Positions 8,048-19,100 of a stretch of 64,000 bases of DNA are shown here, piece after piece. The stretch is from positions 3,720,001 to 3,784,000 of the forward strand of contig NC_020520.1 of assembly GCF_000348785.1 (NCBI RefSeq). Reading direction: 5' to 3'. The notes below the pieces were generated by a model. That model was given only the letters and a program-made list of their open reading frames with translations, did no database searches and was not told the origin of the DNA. The position numbers were made by a program, and so were the translations under genes. Position 1 is the first letter of the stretch; the number at the start of each line of letters is the position of its first letter. The DNA comes from Ilumatobacter coccineus YM16-304 (lineage in GTDB: Bacteria > Actinomycetota > Acidimicrobiia > Acidimicrobiales > Ilumatobacteraceae).

Positions 8048-11000
8048 ATGAGCTCGCTGCTCGAGCAACCGCTCCCCTCCTCCGACTCGAGCACCGACGC
8101 GCCCGGCGCCACCGAACGTCACGATCCGCCACGGGCCGGCGAGCAGCGTCCCCGCGACGCCGACGATCCTGCCGACCACGGCGACCTGCGGGTCGGACGG
8201 CGACGCCCCGGCGGTCTGGCACCGGGGGCTGGAGCGTTCATCGGCGCCTGGCTCGTCGGTGTCGCCATCGCCCGCCTCACCGGTGCTGCCGCCGTGGTGC
8301 TCCTCCTCGTCGTGACCGCCGTGGCGCTCGCCGCGTCGATGCTGTCCGGGTGGGTCCGGCTCCGGTCGATCGGCACGATCGACGTCACGACGCCCACGCT
8401 CGTCACGACCGACGACGTATTCGATCTCCGCATCCGCCACGACGACGACGCCCCGAGCCGAAGCCCCCTGTACGCCACCGTGCGGGCAGCGGCAAGCGAC
8501 GCGGTCACCCGCGTTGAACTCGGCCATCGCGGCGACACGATGACGGCCGAGTTCACGATGCACCGCGCCGGAACCGTGACACGGCTCGACGCGACGATCG
8601 AGACCAACGGAACCGCCGGCCTGCTCTGGTGGAAGCGCACGGTGCGGGTGCCGATCCGGCTGCACGTCGCGCCCGCCTCGTCCGCACCCACGCTCGACGT
8701 CGACGAACGAGCCTCGACCGACGACGGCTCGTCGACCGACGGGCGCGGTCGCCCGATCGGCGACATCGACGGCATCCGCCCCTGGCGCCAGGGCGAGAGC
8801 GATCAGGCGATTCACTGGCCGTCCACGATCCGGTCGGGCAGCATCGTCGCTCGCGCACGTCGGTCAGCGGTCGAGACCCGCTGGACGATTCCGCTCGACA
8901 GTGACCCCGCTCGCCTCCGCTGGACCCTCGAGCAGGGCCTCCGCCACGGCCACGAGGTGTACGTCGAACTGCCTGACGGCGACACCGTCGAGGTGCGCGA
9001 TGGCGACGACGCGGCACGGTGGTCGACGCTCGCCGCCGATCGCCGACCGGCGACCGCGACCGCATGCGAGCGAGTCTCGATCTGGAAGCGCAACTGGTCG
9101 TTGTCGGGATATCGCTCCGAAGACGAACTGGTCGACCCGGTACCGAGATGGTGGACCGCTGCAGCAGCAGCGATCGCACTCAACATGCTGCTCGGAGCAC
9201 TCGATGCCACGATGATCACGCGCGTGGCTGCCACGCTCGGCATCGCGGTGGGCGCAGCCCTCGCGGTTCGCCTTCGGGCACAGACCCCGCCGGCGTGGCT
9301 GCGGGTGACGATCATGGCGATCGCCATCGGCGCACTCGCCCGCATCGCGGTGCAGGCCTCCGGCATCGGGGGGCTGATCGAGGCGCTCCGTGGCCCGATG
9401 CCCGACCTCTTGATGCTGCTGCTCGTGCTGCACGGTGCCGAGAGTCTGAGTCGCCGTTCCGTGCGGGTCCATCTCGCGATCACCGGCGTGGTGGTCGCTT
9501 ACGCCGCCGGCCTCCGCATCGACGACCGAGTCGGCTGGTGGATGCTCGCCTGGGGAATCGCTGCGCTCGTGTCGCTCGCGACCCTCTCGGCACGCACGTC
9601 TCCAACCCGCGAGCGGGTCGACGCGCGTACGTCTCGTCGACGCGCTGGACGCGGCATCGCCTGGTTCGCCCTCTCCACGATGGTGGCCTTCGGACTCGCC
9701 AGTCTCGTCCCGATCCCCGACGGCCCGGCGAGCCTCGGCCTTCCCGCCGTCTCGAACAGCGAGGCGCTGCCCGACGCGGGAGCACTCGCCGGCCCGGAAG
9801 GCAACACACCTCCCCCGTCGAACGGCGTCACCGACGCACCGAACCGCGGTGCGCTCGGCGAGGTCGCCGGCTATCCCGGTTTCTCCGAAACGCTCGACAC
9901 GTCGGTGCGCGGTGATCTCGGCGACGAGATCGTCATGCGTGTCCGCGCGCCCGAGCCGGCCTTCTGGCGGGGTCAGACCTTCACCGAGTTCGACGGCCGG
10001 ACGTGGCGCATCACCGGCGCCGATGGACCGACGGTCGAAGGCCCGCAGATCTCGGTCGAGCCGACGCTCGGCGACCTGGCGCGACGAGGCACTCCCACCG
10101 AGGAGTTCGTGCAGACCTTCCACGTCGAGTCCGACCTGCCGAATGTGGTGTTCGCCGCGTCGCGGCCCGAGACGATCGTGTTCGACGGCAACATCAACAC
10201 GCGACCAGACGGCGCACTCCGTGCCGACCGCACGCTCACGGCCGGAACGATCTACACCGTCGTGTCGCAGCGCGTGCAGGTGACGCCCGAGATGCTTCGA
10301 GCCCAGGGCGACCTCGCCGAACGATTCGACGAACTCACCGACAACCGCAGCGACGAGCTCCTCACCGCGTTCCTCACGATCCCCGACTCGACGACGCAAC
10401 GCACGATCGATCTCGCCGAGCAGCTGCGTGTCGATGGGTCGACCTACGACACGATCCTCGCCTACGAGCGCTGGCTCTCGACCAACACCGAATACGACAT
10501 CAACGCCCCGGTGCCCGCCGACGGCGCCGACGCCGTCGACGACTACCTGTTCGAGTCACGACGAGGGTTCTGCGAGCAGATCGCGTCGTCGTTGGTGGTC
10601 ATGCTCCGCTCGCAGGGCGTACCGGCCCGCCTGGCGACCGGCTACATCCCGGGCGAACGCGACCAGGTGTCGGGCGTGTGGAAGGTTCGAGCCAGCGACG
10701 CTCACGCCTGGGTCGAGGTCTGGTTCCCCGAGACCGGCTGGCAGGCCTTCGACCCGACGGCCTCGGTTCCGCTCGCCGGCGACACCGAAGCCTCCACCGT
10801 CGGCAACGACGTGGCCGACGCGGTGATCGCCGGCATCACGTCGCGACCCGTCGAGATCGCGCTCGCCGCTCTGCTCGTCGGACTCGCCTTGGGCGCGGTG
10901 CGCGGCCTGGCCGAACTCCGGCGCCGGCGCGAACGTGGGCCGTGGGGATTGCTCCACGACCGGTTCGCGGCGCTTGCTCCCGAGGCTCGCACCGCGCGAG

Positions 11001-11203
11001 ACGTGGCCGACGACGTGTCGCACCGCGTCGATGAGGCAGCGAGCAGCGTCGACGACCCGCCACGAGCGGTCGACCCGCACGCCGTCGGCGAGATGCTCGA
11101 CCGCGTCGCGTTCGACCCGACGTTCACACCGAGCGACGACGACCAGCGCGTCACGGCGCGTTCGATCCGCGACCTCGAGCGACAACTGCGTCGCAGTCGC
11201 TGA
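8048..11203 (+). CDS. DUF58 and TgpA-type transglutaminase fusion, membrane protein
   Basis: 1,051 residues. Residues 1-60 are polar, then a hydrophobic hairpin (about 62-98). A DUF58 domain follows with its signature RPWRQGESDQAIHWP (about 243-257) and the following GSIVAR. Next come several membrane helices (about 365-520, DUF3488/TgpA N-terminal type), an extracytoplasmic region, and a transglutaminase-like core with Cys842 (RRGFCEQIASS), His886 (DAHAWVEVWF) and Asp902 (FDPT), all present. A further helix (about 932-955) and a cytoplasmic tail end it. In most bacteria DUF58 and TgpA are two separate genes after moxR; here they form one continuous frame with no internal stop or restart signal. 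Role inferred: an envelope enzyme assembled with the MoxR partner; substrate unknown. Confidence 0.88.
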   Translation: MSSLLEQPLPSSDSSTDAPGATERHDPPRAGEQRPRDADDPADHGDLRVGRRRPGGLAPGAGAFIGAWLVGVAIARLTGAAAVVLLLVVTAVALAASMLSGWVRLRSIGTIDVTTPTLVTTDDVFDLRIRHDDDAPSRSPLYATVRAAASDAVTRVELGHRGDTMTAEFTMHRAGTVTRLDATIETNGTAGLLWWKRTVRVPIRLHVAPASSAPTLDVDERASTDDGSSTDGRGRPIGDIDGIRPWRQGESDQAIHWPSTIRSGSIVARARRSAVETRWTIPLDSDPARLRWTLEQGLRHGHEVYVELPDGDTVEVRDGDDAARWSTLAADRRPATATACERVSIWKRNWSLSGYRSEDELVDPVPRWWTAAAAAIALNMLLGALDATMITRVAATLGIAVGAALAVRLRAQTPPAWLRVTIMAIAIGALARIAVQASGIGGLIEALRGPMPDLLMLLLVLHGAESLSRRSVRVHLAITGVVVAYAAGLRIDDRVGWWMLAWGIAALVSLATLSARTSPTRERVDARTSRRRAGRGIAWFALSTMVAFGLASLVPIPDGPASLGLPAVSNSEALPDAGALAGPEGNTPPPSNGVTDAPNRGALGEVAGYPGFSETLDTSVRGDLGDEIVMRVRAPEPAFWRGQTFTEFDGRTWRITGADGPTVEGPQISVEPTLGDLARRGTPTEEFVQTFHVESDLPNVVFAASRPETIVFDGNINTRPDGALRADRTLTAGTIYTVVSQRVQVTPEMLRAQGDLAERFDELTDNRSDELLTAFLTIPDSTTQRTIDLAEQLRVDGSTYDTILAYERWLSTNTEYDINAPVPADGADAVDDYLFESRRGFCEQIASSLVVMLRSQGVPARLATGYIPGERDQVSGVWKVRASDAHAWVEVWFPETGWQAFDPTASVPLAGDTEASTVGNDVADAVIAGITSRPVEIALAALLVGLALGAVRGLAELRRRRERGPWGLLHDRFAALAPEARTARDVADDVSHRVDEAASSVDDPPRAVDPHAVGEMLDRVAFDPTFTPSDDDQRVTARSIRDLERQLRRSR

Positions 11204-11242
11204 ACGACCGACCGCGCCTCGACCGACGGCCCTACTCGCTCG

Positions 11243-12001
11243 TCACTTGTTCTTCGAGCTGATCTTCGCCTTGAGCGCGGCCATGCGCTCGGCGAACCAC
11301 GGCTGCTGCGTCGACCAGAGCTGCGGCTCGAGTTCACGCGCGACGGCGTCGGGGTGATTGTCGATGTCGGCCATGGCCAGCACGGTCGCCTTCGTACGAA
11401 TCGCGAGCTCGCGTGGCGCCGATGCCGCTCCGGCCGCGAACTCCTGGGCGACCGCGGCGAGTTCGTCACGCGGCACCGACTTGTAGGCGAGCCCGATGCG
11501 CTCGGCCTCCTTGCCGTCGAGGACCTGACCGAACACCACCGCGGCCATCGCCGCCTGCGGGCCGGCGATCCGGCGGAACATCCAGGTGTGTCCACCGCCG
11601 GGATGGATGCCGAGCTGGAGGAAGCGGGTGTCGATCTTCGCTTCGTCGGCGACGATGCGGACATCGCAGCCCAGGGCCAGGTTCATGCCGGCGCCGACGG
11701 CGGCACCGTTCACCGCGGCAAGGGTCGGCAGCGGGCTCCGGGCGATCCGGAGGAAGCCTTCGTAGATCTTGCCGAGGCTGTCGCCTGTGGCTTCGGACAG
11801 GTTGCCCAGGTTCGCTCCGGCGCAGAACGACGGCGGCGCACCCGTGACCACGAGGGCACCGACGTTCGTGTCGTTCTCGATGTCGTCCATCGCCGAGATG
11901 ATCTCGTCGACCATGGGAGCGGTCAGCGTGTTGCGCTCCTCCGGGTTGTTGAGGGTGAGCGTTGCGACGCCGTCGCGGATATCGGTGAGCACGAGTGACA
12001 T
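11243..12001 (-). CDS. Crotonase-family (enoyl-CoA hydratase/isomerase-like) protein
   Basis: 252 residues with the crotonase fold: the oxyanion-hole loop SFCAGANLGNL, the second loop VNGAAVGAGMNLALGCDVRI, and LGIHPGGGHTWMFRRI. Aligned to rat mitochondrial enoyl-CoA hydratase, both catalytic glutamates are replaced: Glu144 (GGCELA) by Asn (GAGMNLA) and Glu164 (PEILLG) by Phe (RFLQLG). It therefore probably does not hydrate enoyl-CoA in the classical way; isomerase, hydrolase or acyl-CoA-binding roles are open. The long upstream extension of this frame is a shadow of the divergent lipoprotein; ATG 12001 fits the family N-terminus. Confidence 0.85.
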   Translation of the reverse strand: MSLVLTDIRDGVATLTLNNPEERNTLTAPMVDEIISAMDDIENDTNVGALVVTGAPPSFCAGANLGNLSEATGDSLGKIYEGFLRIARSPLPTLAAVNGAAVGAGMNLALGCDVRIVADEAKIDTRFLQLGIHPGGGHTWMFRRIAGPQAAMAAVVFGQVLDGKEAERIGLAYKSVPRDELAAVAQEFAAGAASAPRELAIRTKATVLAMADIDNHPDAVARELEPQLWSTQQPWFAERMAALKAKISSKNK

Positions 12002-12193
12002 GCCGCCGAGTCTGTCAGACCCGACTCGATTCGCAGAAGAGCTGCGGGCACGTCGACTGCGTGTCGACAGCCTGTCGCCGACCCTCGAATCGGCGTCGAT
12101 CTGAACGACGCCGACGATCATTGCTGTCTCGCATCTGCCAGATGATCCGGGCCTGCCGCGATCGCGAACGCCCGATCGACAAGACTTGTGAAC

Positions 12194-13051
12194 ATGTTCA
12201 AACGGACAGTCCCTGCTGCGCTCGCCGGTTGCCTGTTCATCGCCGCATGCGGCGGCGGCGATGATTCGGCCTCGACGACCACGACCACCGTCGCCGAGGT
12301 GACCGAGCCCGAACCCGAACCCGAGGCGACCTCGACCACGTCGTCGACCACGACCACCACCACCGTCGCACCGCTCGTCACCGAGGGCGCCACGGTCGTC
12401 GTCGCGAACGCGAGCATCGTCGGCGGCACCGCCGGCCGGATGTCCGACCAGCTCGGCCTCAGTGGGTTCACCACCGGCACGCCCACGAACGGAGCCGAGA
12501 AGCTCGACGAGTCGGTCGTGTACTACACCGACGACGACGGCGCGCAGGCGGTCGCCGAATCGGTCGCTCGAGCCCTCGGCGACGTCGATGCCCTCGCCAT
12601 GCCCGACGAGATCCCGACCGAGACCGGCGAACTCGACGGCGGCCAGGTGCTGGTGTTGCTCGGCAACAACCAGGCCGACCGCACGCTCGCCGAGTTGAGC
12701 GGTACGACCGACACAGCCGACGTCGAGACCAACGGTCTGGTGATCGTCGTGGCCAATGCGAGTGGCGTCAGCGGGTCGGCCGGGCGCATGTCGACCCGAC
12801 TCGACGATGCCGGATTCAACGTCGGCGAACCGACCAACGGCGTGGTGCAGTTGGCCGAGTCGGTCGTGCACTACACCGACGCCGAGGGCGCCCAGGACGA
12901 TGCCGAAGCCCTCGCCGCCGCGCTCGGGGGTGTCGAGGTCGAGCCCATGCCCGACGAGATCCCGACCGAGACGAGCGAACTCGACGGCGACGTCCTCCTG
13001 CTCCTCGGCACCAATCAGGCCGACAAGACCCTCGACAGCCTCAACCCGTGA
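12194..13051 (+). CDS. Lipoprotein with two LytR_C-like domains
   Basis: About 285 residues. A lipoprotein signal peptide (MFKRTVPAALAGCLFIAAC, lipidated Cys at 19) is followed by a Thr/Glu/Pro-rich linker (about 27-63) and two tandem repeats of a LytR C-terminal-like domain: VVVANASIVGGTAGRMSDQL at about 68 and VIVVANASGVSGSAGRMSTRL at about 182. Each ends in a near-identical MPDEIPTET-ELDG-VL-LLG-NQAD segment, so this is an internal duplication. LytR_C domains usually end LCP glycopolymer transferases; here they stand alone on the outer membrane face. A GTG six bases upstream (12188) is an alternative start. No partner LCP gene is seen in the window. Confidence 0.8.
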   Translation: MFKRTVPAALAGCLFIAACGGGDDSASTTTTTVAEVTEPEPEPEATSTTSSTTTTTTVAPLVTEGATVVVANASIVGGTAGRMSDQLGLSGFTTGTPTNGAEKLDESVVYYTDDDGAQAVAESVARALGDVDALAMPDEIPTETGELDGGQVLVLLGNNQADRTLAELSGTTDTADVETNGLVIVVANASGVSGSAGRMSTRLDDAGFNVGEPTNGVVQLAESVVHYTDAEGAQDDAEALAAALGGVEVEPMPDEIPTETSELDGDVLLLLGTNQADKTLDSLNP

Positions 13052-13078
13052 GCTGAGCGCCGACTCGTGAGCTGAGCG
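13047..13078. repeat. Short direct repeat at gene end
   Basis: Two exact copies of CGTGAGCTGAGCG (13047-13059 and 13066-13078), 19 bases apart start to start. The first copy contains the stop codon of the lipoprotein gene. The rest of the 108-base convergent gap shows no clear hairpin. Confidence 0.6.
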
Positions 13079-13159
13079 TCGAGCGCTGGAGCCGGCGCCC
13101 GATTCCGACCCGACGCGTGGCGGAACGCGTCGAGCCGAAACGGGGCGGAATCAGCGACG

Positions 13160-16100
13160 TCAGCGAACTCGACCGAGCACGTCGTCACCGCGGCGGCGGA
13201 ACAGCGCCAGCATCAGACCGGCGACGATCGAGGCGAACGCCACGCGCAGCAGCATGTTCGTACCGCTCGAACCGGTCGTCGGGAGCACGGCGACTCGGTC
13301 GGAACCGACGCCGAAGCCGCCTCCGATGGCGGTTCTCCCGGGGGTCACCTGCACCGTGGTCCGACCGTCGACGACGCCGTCGGTCTCGGTGATGATGGCG
13401 GTGCCGGGCGGCACGGTGGCCGGATCGACGATGACCGTGTAGGTGCCGGGCGGCAGGTTCTCGAACTCGTAGTTGCCGTCGGAATCGGTGCTGGTCCGAT
13501 CGGCCTCGTCGCCGCTGGCGGCCACGAGGATCACGGTCACGTCGGGAGTACCGGTCTCGCCCGGATCCCGCTGACCGTTGCCATTGGTGTCGTTGAAAAC
13601 GCCACCGAAGATCCCGCCCGACGGCGTGGTGCCGACATCGATGTCTGCCTCGCCACCGACACCGAGCACGACGGTGTTCGGACCGCCGCCGTCGGTGCTG
13701 CCCGGGGGCAGGGTGGCCGGATCGACCTCGACCGAGTAGTCGCCCGGCGGGAGGTTCTCGAGGCACCAGTCACCGTTGGCGTCGGTGACGACCGCCACCA
13801 CGACGGCACCATCGGGTCCCTGCCAGGTGACCTCGACGGTGACACCCGGAAGGCCGGGCTCACCGGCGTCTTGGACGCCGTCACCGTCGGTGTCGTCGAA
13901 GATCGTTCCGCAGATGATGCCGTCGCCCCCGACGGGGAAGTCGACGTCACGGATGGTCTCGCCAGAGTTCAGCGTGATGGTCGTGCTGGTCGGAGCATCG
14001 CCGTCGAGGTCGCCGAGCGGCTCGACGCCCTCCGGCAGATCACCGGCGTCATAGGTGACCTGCGTCGGCCCCGGCGGCAGTCCTTCGACGATGTACCGGC
14101 CGTCCTCGTCGGTGGTCGTCGTGACCACGAGGTCGTCGTCGGTGCCGAGCACGCCGTCGACACCGGCTGAGGTCACGGTGACGCCGACGCCCGCGATGCC
14201 CGGCTCGTTCGGATCGCGGACCCCGTCGCTGTCGAGATCGAGGAAGATCTCGTCGCCGACGCCGGCGGAACCGACGTATCCGAAGTCCTGTTCGAGGTCT
14301 TCTTCGTCGAGCCCGACGCTCACGCGTGACGTGTTGTCGTCACCGCCGTCAGGGTCGGCGGTCGGGAACATGCCGGCAGGCAGTTCGGTGATGCGGATGT
14401 CGTAGGTGCCGGCCGGGATGTCGTCGAACAGATAGTTGCCCGCGTCGTCGACCGTCGTGGTGAACACGACGTCGTCGCCACCACCCGGAACGCCGTCGGC
14501 GCCGAGGTAGGTGGCGGTGACCGTGGCACCCGTGAGCCCGGGCTCACCCAGGTCGCGCTCGCCGTCACCGTCGAGGTCGAGCCAGACCTCGTCGCCGATC
14601 GTGGCGCCGCCACCGATGCCGAAGTCCTGATCGTCGGCGTTCGTGCCGCCGGTCAGTTCGACGGCGCTCTGCCCGTCGGGGGCGCCGCCGTCGGGGTCGA
14701 CGAGTGGAGCCGTGCCGGATGGCAGCGTCTCGGGATCGACCACCACGGTGTACGAGCCGTCGGGCAGGCCCGATGCGCCGTAGATGCCGTCGGCGTCGGT
14801 GGTCGACTCGATGACGACGTCGTCGCTCGTGCCGAGTTCGCCGTCGGGTCCCGCCCAGGTGATCGTGACGAGCGCACCTTCCACCGGTGTGTCGATCGAC
14901 GCGTCGTCTTGCTCGCCGTTGCCGTTCGCATCGACGTAGACGGTGTCACCGATCGAGTTGTCGCCCTGGTAGCCGAAGTCCTCGTCGAGTTCGGAGCGTC
15001 CGTCGTCGCCGAGCGTGACCTCGGAGACGTTCGGTTCGCCACCGTCGGGATCGGCCGTGTTGATCGCGGACGAGGGCAGCCCGTCGGGGCCGACCGACAC
15101 GATGTAGTCGCCGTCGGGAAGACCGTCGACCAGATAAGCGCCATCGTCGTCGGTGCTGGTCGAGACGTCGAGGTCGTCAGCGGTGCCGAACTCGCCGTCG
15201 GGACCGGCCCAGGTGACCGTGACCGACTGGCCGGGCACCACCGGATCGGCGGGATCCTGAACGCCGTCGCCGGCGAGGTCGAGGAAGGTGACCCCGCCGA
15301 TCTCGCCACTGCCGACGTACCCGAAGTCGACGTCGACGACATCGTCGTTCGATTCGAGGGTCACCTCGGTGGTGCCGTCGGCACGGTCGTCGGGGTCGAT
15401 GCTCGCAACGGTGCCGCCGGGCACCGTCGACTCGTCGACCGTCACCACATAGTCGCCCGCCTGCAGGCCGGGGAACGAGTAACCACCGAGCTCATCGGTG
15501 AAGGTCTCGCGCTCCGTGCCGTCGGGCAGCGTCAGCACGACGCGGATTCCACCGAGGCCGGGCTCACCCGCATCGCGGGTCTCGTCGCCGTCGAGGTCGA
15601 GCACCACGGTGCCCGAGATCGATCCGCCCGAGACGTAGCCGAAGTCTTGGTCGCGGTCGTCCTCCGGGCCGTCGCCCTCATCGCCGAGCACGACGGTCGA
15701 CACGCCGTCGACCGGAGCGTCGGGGTTGCCGCCGGCCGCATCGCCGACGTCGACCGTCGGGTTCACCGCATCGGGCAGCGTCGACTCGTCGACGGCAACC
15801 GTGAAGGTGCCGTCGGGCAGCCCGGCCACGACGTACTCACCGTCGTCGTCGGTGGTCGCCGCAGGGAGTGCGACATCGTCACCGGTACCGAACTCGCCGT
15901 CGGGGCCGGCCCACGTGACGACCACGTCGACACCCGGGAGGCCCGGCTCGTCGGCGCCGTCACCGTCGATGCCATCGGCATCGGCGTCGAAGAAGATCGT
16001 GTCGCCGACGCTGTTCGGGCCGACGTAGCCGAAGTCCTGATCGAGATGCTCGCGGTCGTCGGCGTCGATGACCACGTCGGACGTGTTCGGTGTGCCGCCG

Positions 16101-19100
16101 TCCGGGTCGGCGGAGTTGTTCGCCAGGTCGACGATGCCGCCGTCGACGATGACCGTGTAGGACCCGTCGGGCAAGCCCTCGAAGAGGTACTCGCCGTTCC
16201 CGTCGGTGACGACGCCCTCGGTGACGCCGTTGTCGCCGACGAGTGTGACCGCCTGGCCGGGGAGGCCCGGCTCACCGTCGTCTTGCACGCCGTTGCCATC
16301 GAGATCGAGGAACACCGTGTCGCCGATGCGCCCGCCGGGCTCGTTCGCATAGCCGAAGTCCGCCGTGAGGTGCTGGTCGTCGACACCCAACTCGACCGGG
16401 GTCGTTCCGTCGGGGTCGCCACCGTCGGCAGCGACGCCACCGTCTTCGTCGACCGTGATCCGGAGATCGTCGGGCAGCGTCGTCTCGTCCACCTCGACGA
16501 CGTGGTCGCCGGGGAACAGCCCGTCGAACAGGTACTCACCGTTCTCGTCGGTGACGTCGGTGAACGTGACGCCGCCGACGGCGAGGACGACGGTGACGCC
16601 CGGGATGCCGGGCTCGTCGTCGCCTCGGGTGCCGTCTTCATCGAGGTCGAGGAAGACCGTGTCGCCGATCGAGCTGTCGCCGCGGTAGGCGAAGTCGACG
16701 TCGTCGCGGTCGGTGTCGGCGGCAAGTGCGACCACCACGCTCGACTGAGGCGCCTCGTTGCCACCGGCCAACCCGTAGGTCTGCTGAGCACCATCCGGCA
16801 GCGAGGTCTCGTCGACCGACACCTGGTAGCTCCCGGCGGGCAGCCCCTCGACGAGGTACTCGCCGTTCTCGTCGGTCGTGGCGGTGAGTGTGACGTCGTC
16901 GTCGGTGCCGACCTGGCCGTCCGGCCCGGCCCACGTGACCGTGACGCGGACGCCGGGAAGACCGACTTCGTCATCGTCCAGCACGCCGTCGCCGTCTCGG
17001 TCGATCCAGATGAGATCGCCGAGCGAGGAGTTACCGGCGTAGCCGAAGTCCTGTGCGAGGTCGACCGAGACGAGGTCGGTGGTCGAGGTCTCGTCACCGG
17101 CGCTGTTCGTGCCGTCGGCCGGGGTGTCGGAGTCGGCGGTGGGGCCGAAGCCGGCCGGAATCCCATCGGTCACGGTGACCGTGTACGTACCGTCGGTCAG
17201 CTCGGTGAACAGGTAGTCGCCGTCGCCTGCAGTGATCGCGGTGAAGGTGGCGCCGTCGCCGTCGGTCGCCGTGACGGTCACGCCGTTGATGCCGGGCTCG
17301 CCGGCGTCCTGCTCGCCATCGCGGTCGACGTCGAACCACACGCGGTCGCCGAGCACCGCATCGGTCGGATCGCCGGTGTCGTAGCCGAAGTCCTGATCGA
17401 GATCGTCGTCGCCCGGAAGCAGCGTGACGTCGCTCGTCGAGTCGCCGAGCTCGCCACCGGCGGCGTTGCCGTCGGGATCAGCCGTGTTGTCGACGTTGGC
17501 GGGCAGTCCGCCGGTCACCGTGACGGTGTAGTCGCCTGCCGGCAGACCGTCGAAGAGGTACGTGCCATCGTCGTCGGTCGTGGTGGTTCGCACCGTTCCG
17601 TTGTCATCGGTGAGCGTCACGGTGACGCCGCCGAGACCCGGCTCGTCGGCCGGGTCGCCCTGGTCCCCATCGCCGTTCGTGTCGAGGAAGATCGTGTCGC
17701 CGATCGAACCGACGATGGCGACGCCGAAGTCCTGCTCGTCATCGGATTCGCCGGGGGCCAGGGTGACCGAGGCAGTGCCGTCGGCATCGCCGTCGGGGTC
17801 GGTGACGATCTCGGTGCCGTCGGGCAGCGAGCCGTCGTCGATCGCCACCACGTAGTCACCGGCCGGGAGACCGCCGACGGTGTAGTTGCCGGTGTCGTCG
17901 GTCGTCGCGGTGACGGTGATGTCGTCGGAGGTGCCGAATTCGCCGTCGAAACCGGCGCCGATCACGGTGACGGGGACGCCTGGAACACCGGGCTCTCCGT
18001 CGTCTTGCACGCCGTCGACGTCGAGGTCGTAGAAGACGGTGTCGCCGATCGATCCGGTGCCGACGTATCCGAAGTCCTGGTCGAGGTCGGAGGTGGCGAG
18101 GTCGGTGGTCGAAGCGCCGTCGGGCCCTGCGATGCGGTCGTCGGCGTCGTAGGTCGGCACGACGCCTCTGGGCAGGCCGTCACCGACGGTCACCGTGTAC
18201 TCGCCGGGCTCGAGATCGGTGAAGAGGTAGTCGCCGTTCCCCGACGTGGTGGTGGCGCGGGTGGTGCCGTCGGGCAGCGTCAGCGTGACCGTGACGCCGT
18301 TGAGCCCGGGTTCGCCGGACTCCTGGACGCCATTGCGGTTGGTGTCGAACCAGACCCGATCACCGAGGAAGGCATCCGCCGGATCGCCGGGGTCGTAGCC
18401 GAAGTCCTGATCGGTCCGATCATCGCCCTCACCGAGGGTCACGACACTGCTGGAGTCGCCGCCACCATCGGGGTCGTCGGTGTTGACGAGCCGGTTGACG
18501 ACGCCACCGATGACATCGATGCGGTACTCGTTGGCCGGAAGCTCGTCGAAGAGGTAGCTGCCGTCGAGGCCGGTCTCCTGCTCGGCCGCGACGTCGTCGG
18601 CGGTGCCGAGCTGCCCGTCGCTGCCGCCGCTCGTGAGGCGGACCACGACGCCGGCGAGTCCGGGTTCGTCGGTCGGATCGCCCTGCACGCCGTCGCCGTT
18701 CGTGTCGAGGTAGATGCGATCACCGATCGAACCAAGCAGCACGACCGGGTCCTCTCCGTAGCCGAAGTCGGCCGTGAGGTGCGCGTCGTCGTCGCCGAGG
18801 GTCACCGGGCTCGCGCCGTCGTTGTCGCCGTCTTCGTCGTCGGTGTTGCGCAGCGCTGCCGGCACGGTCGACTCGTCGACGATCACTCGGTACTCGCCGG
18901 CCGACAGGCCGTCGAACAGGTAGTTGCCCTGCTCGTCGGTGAACCGTTCGTCGATCACGTCGTCGGGCGTTCCGAAGTCACCATCCGGTCCGGCGGCGAC
19001 CAGCGTGACGCGAACGCTCGGGATTCCGGGTTCGTCGCTCGGATCGTCCTGCACCCCGTCGAGGTCTGCGTCGAGATAGACGCTGTCACCGATCGAGCTC

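Noticed and set aside
12189-12200. TGAACATGTTCA palindrome at the start of the LytR_C lipoprotein, resembling a LexA (SOS) box.
   Set aside because: The actinobacterial SOS box needs GAAC-N4-GTTC; here only two bases separate the arms and the ATG lies in the centre, so chance is more likely.
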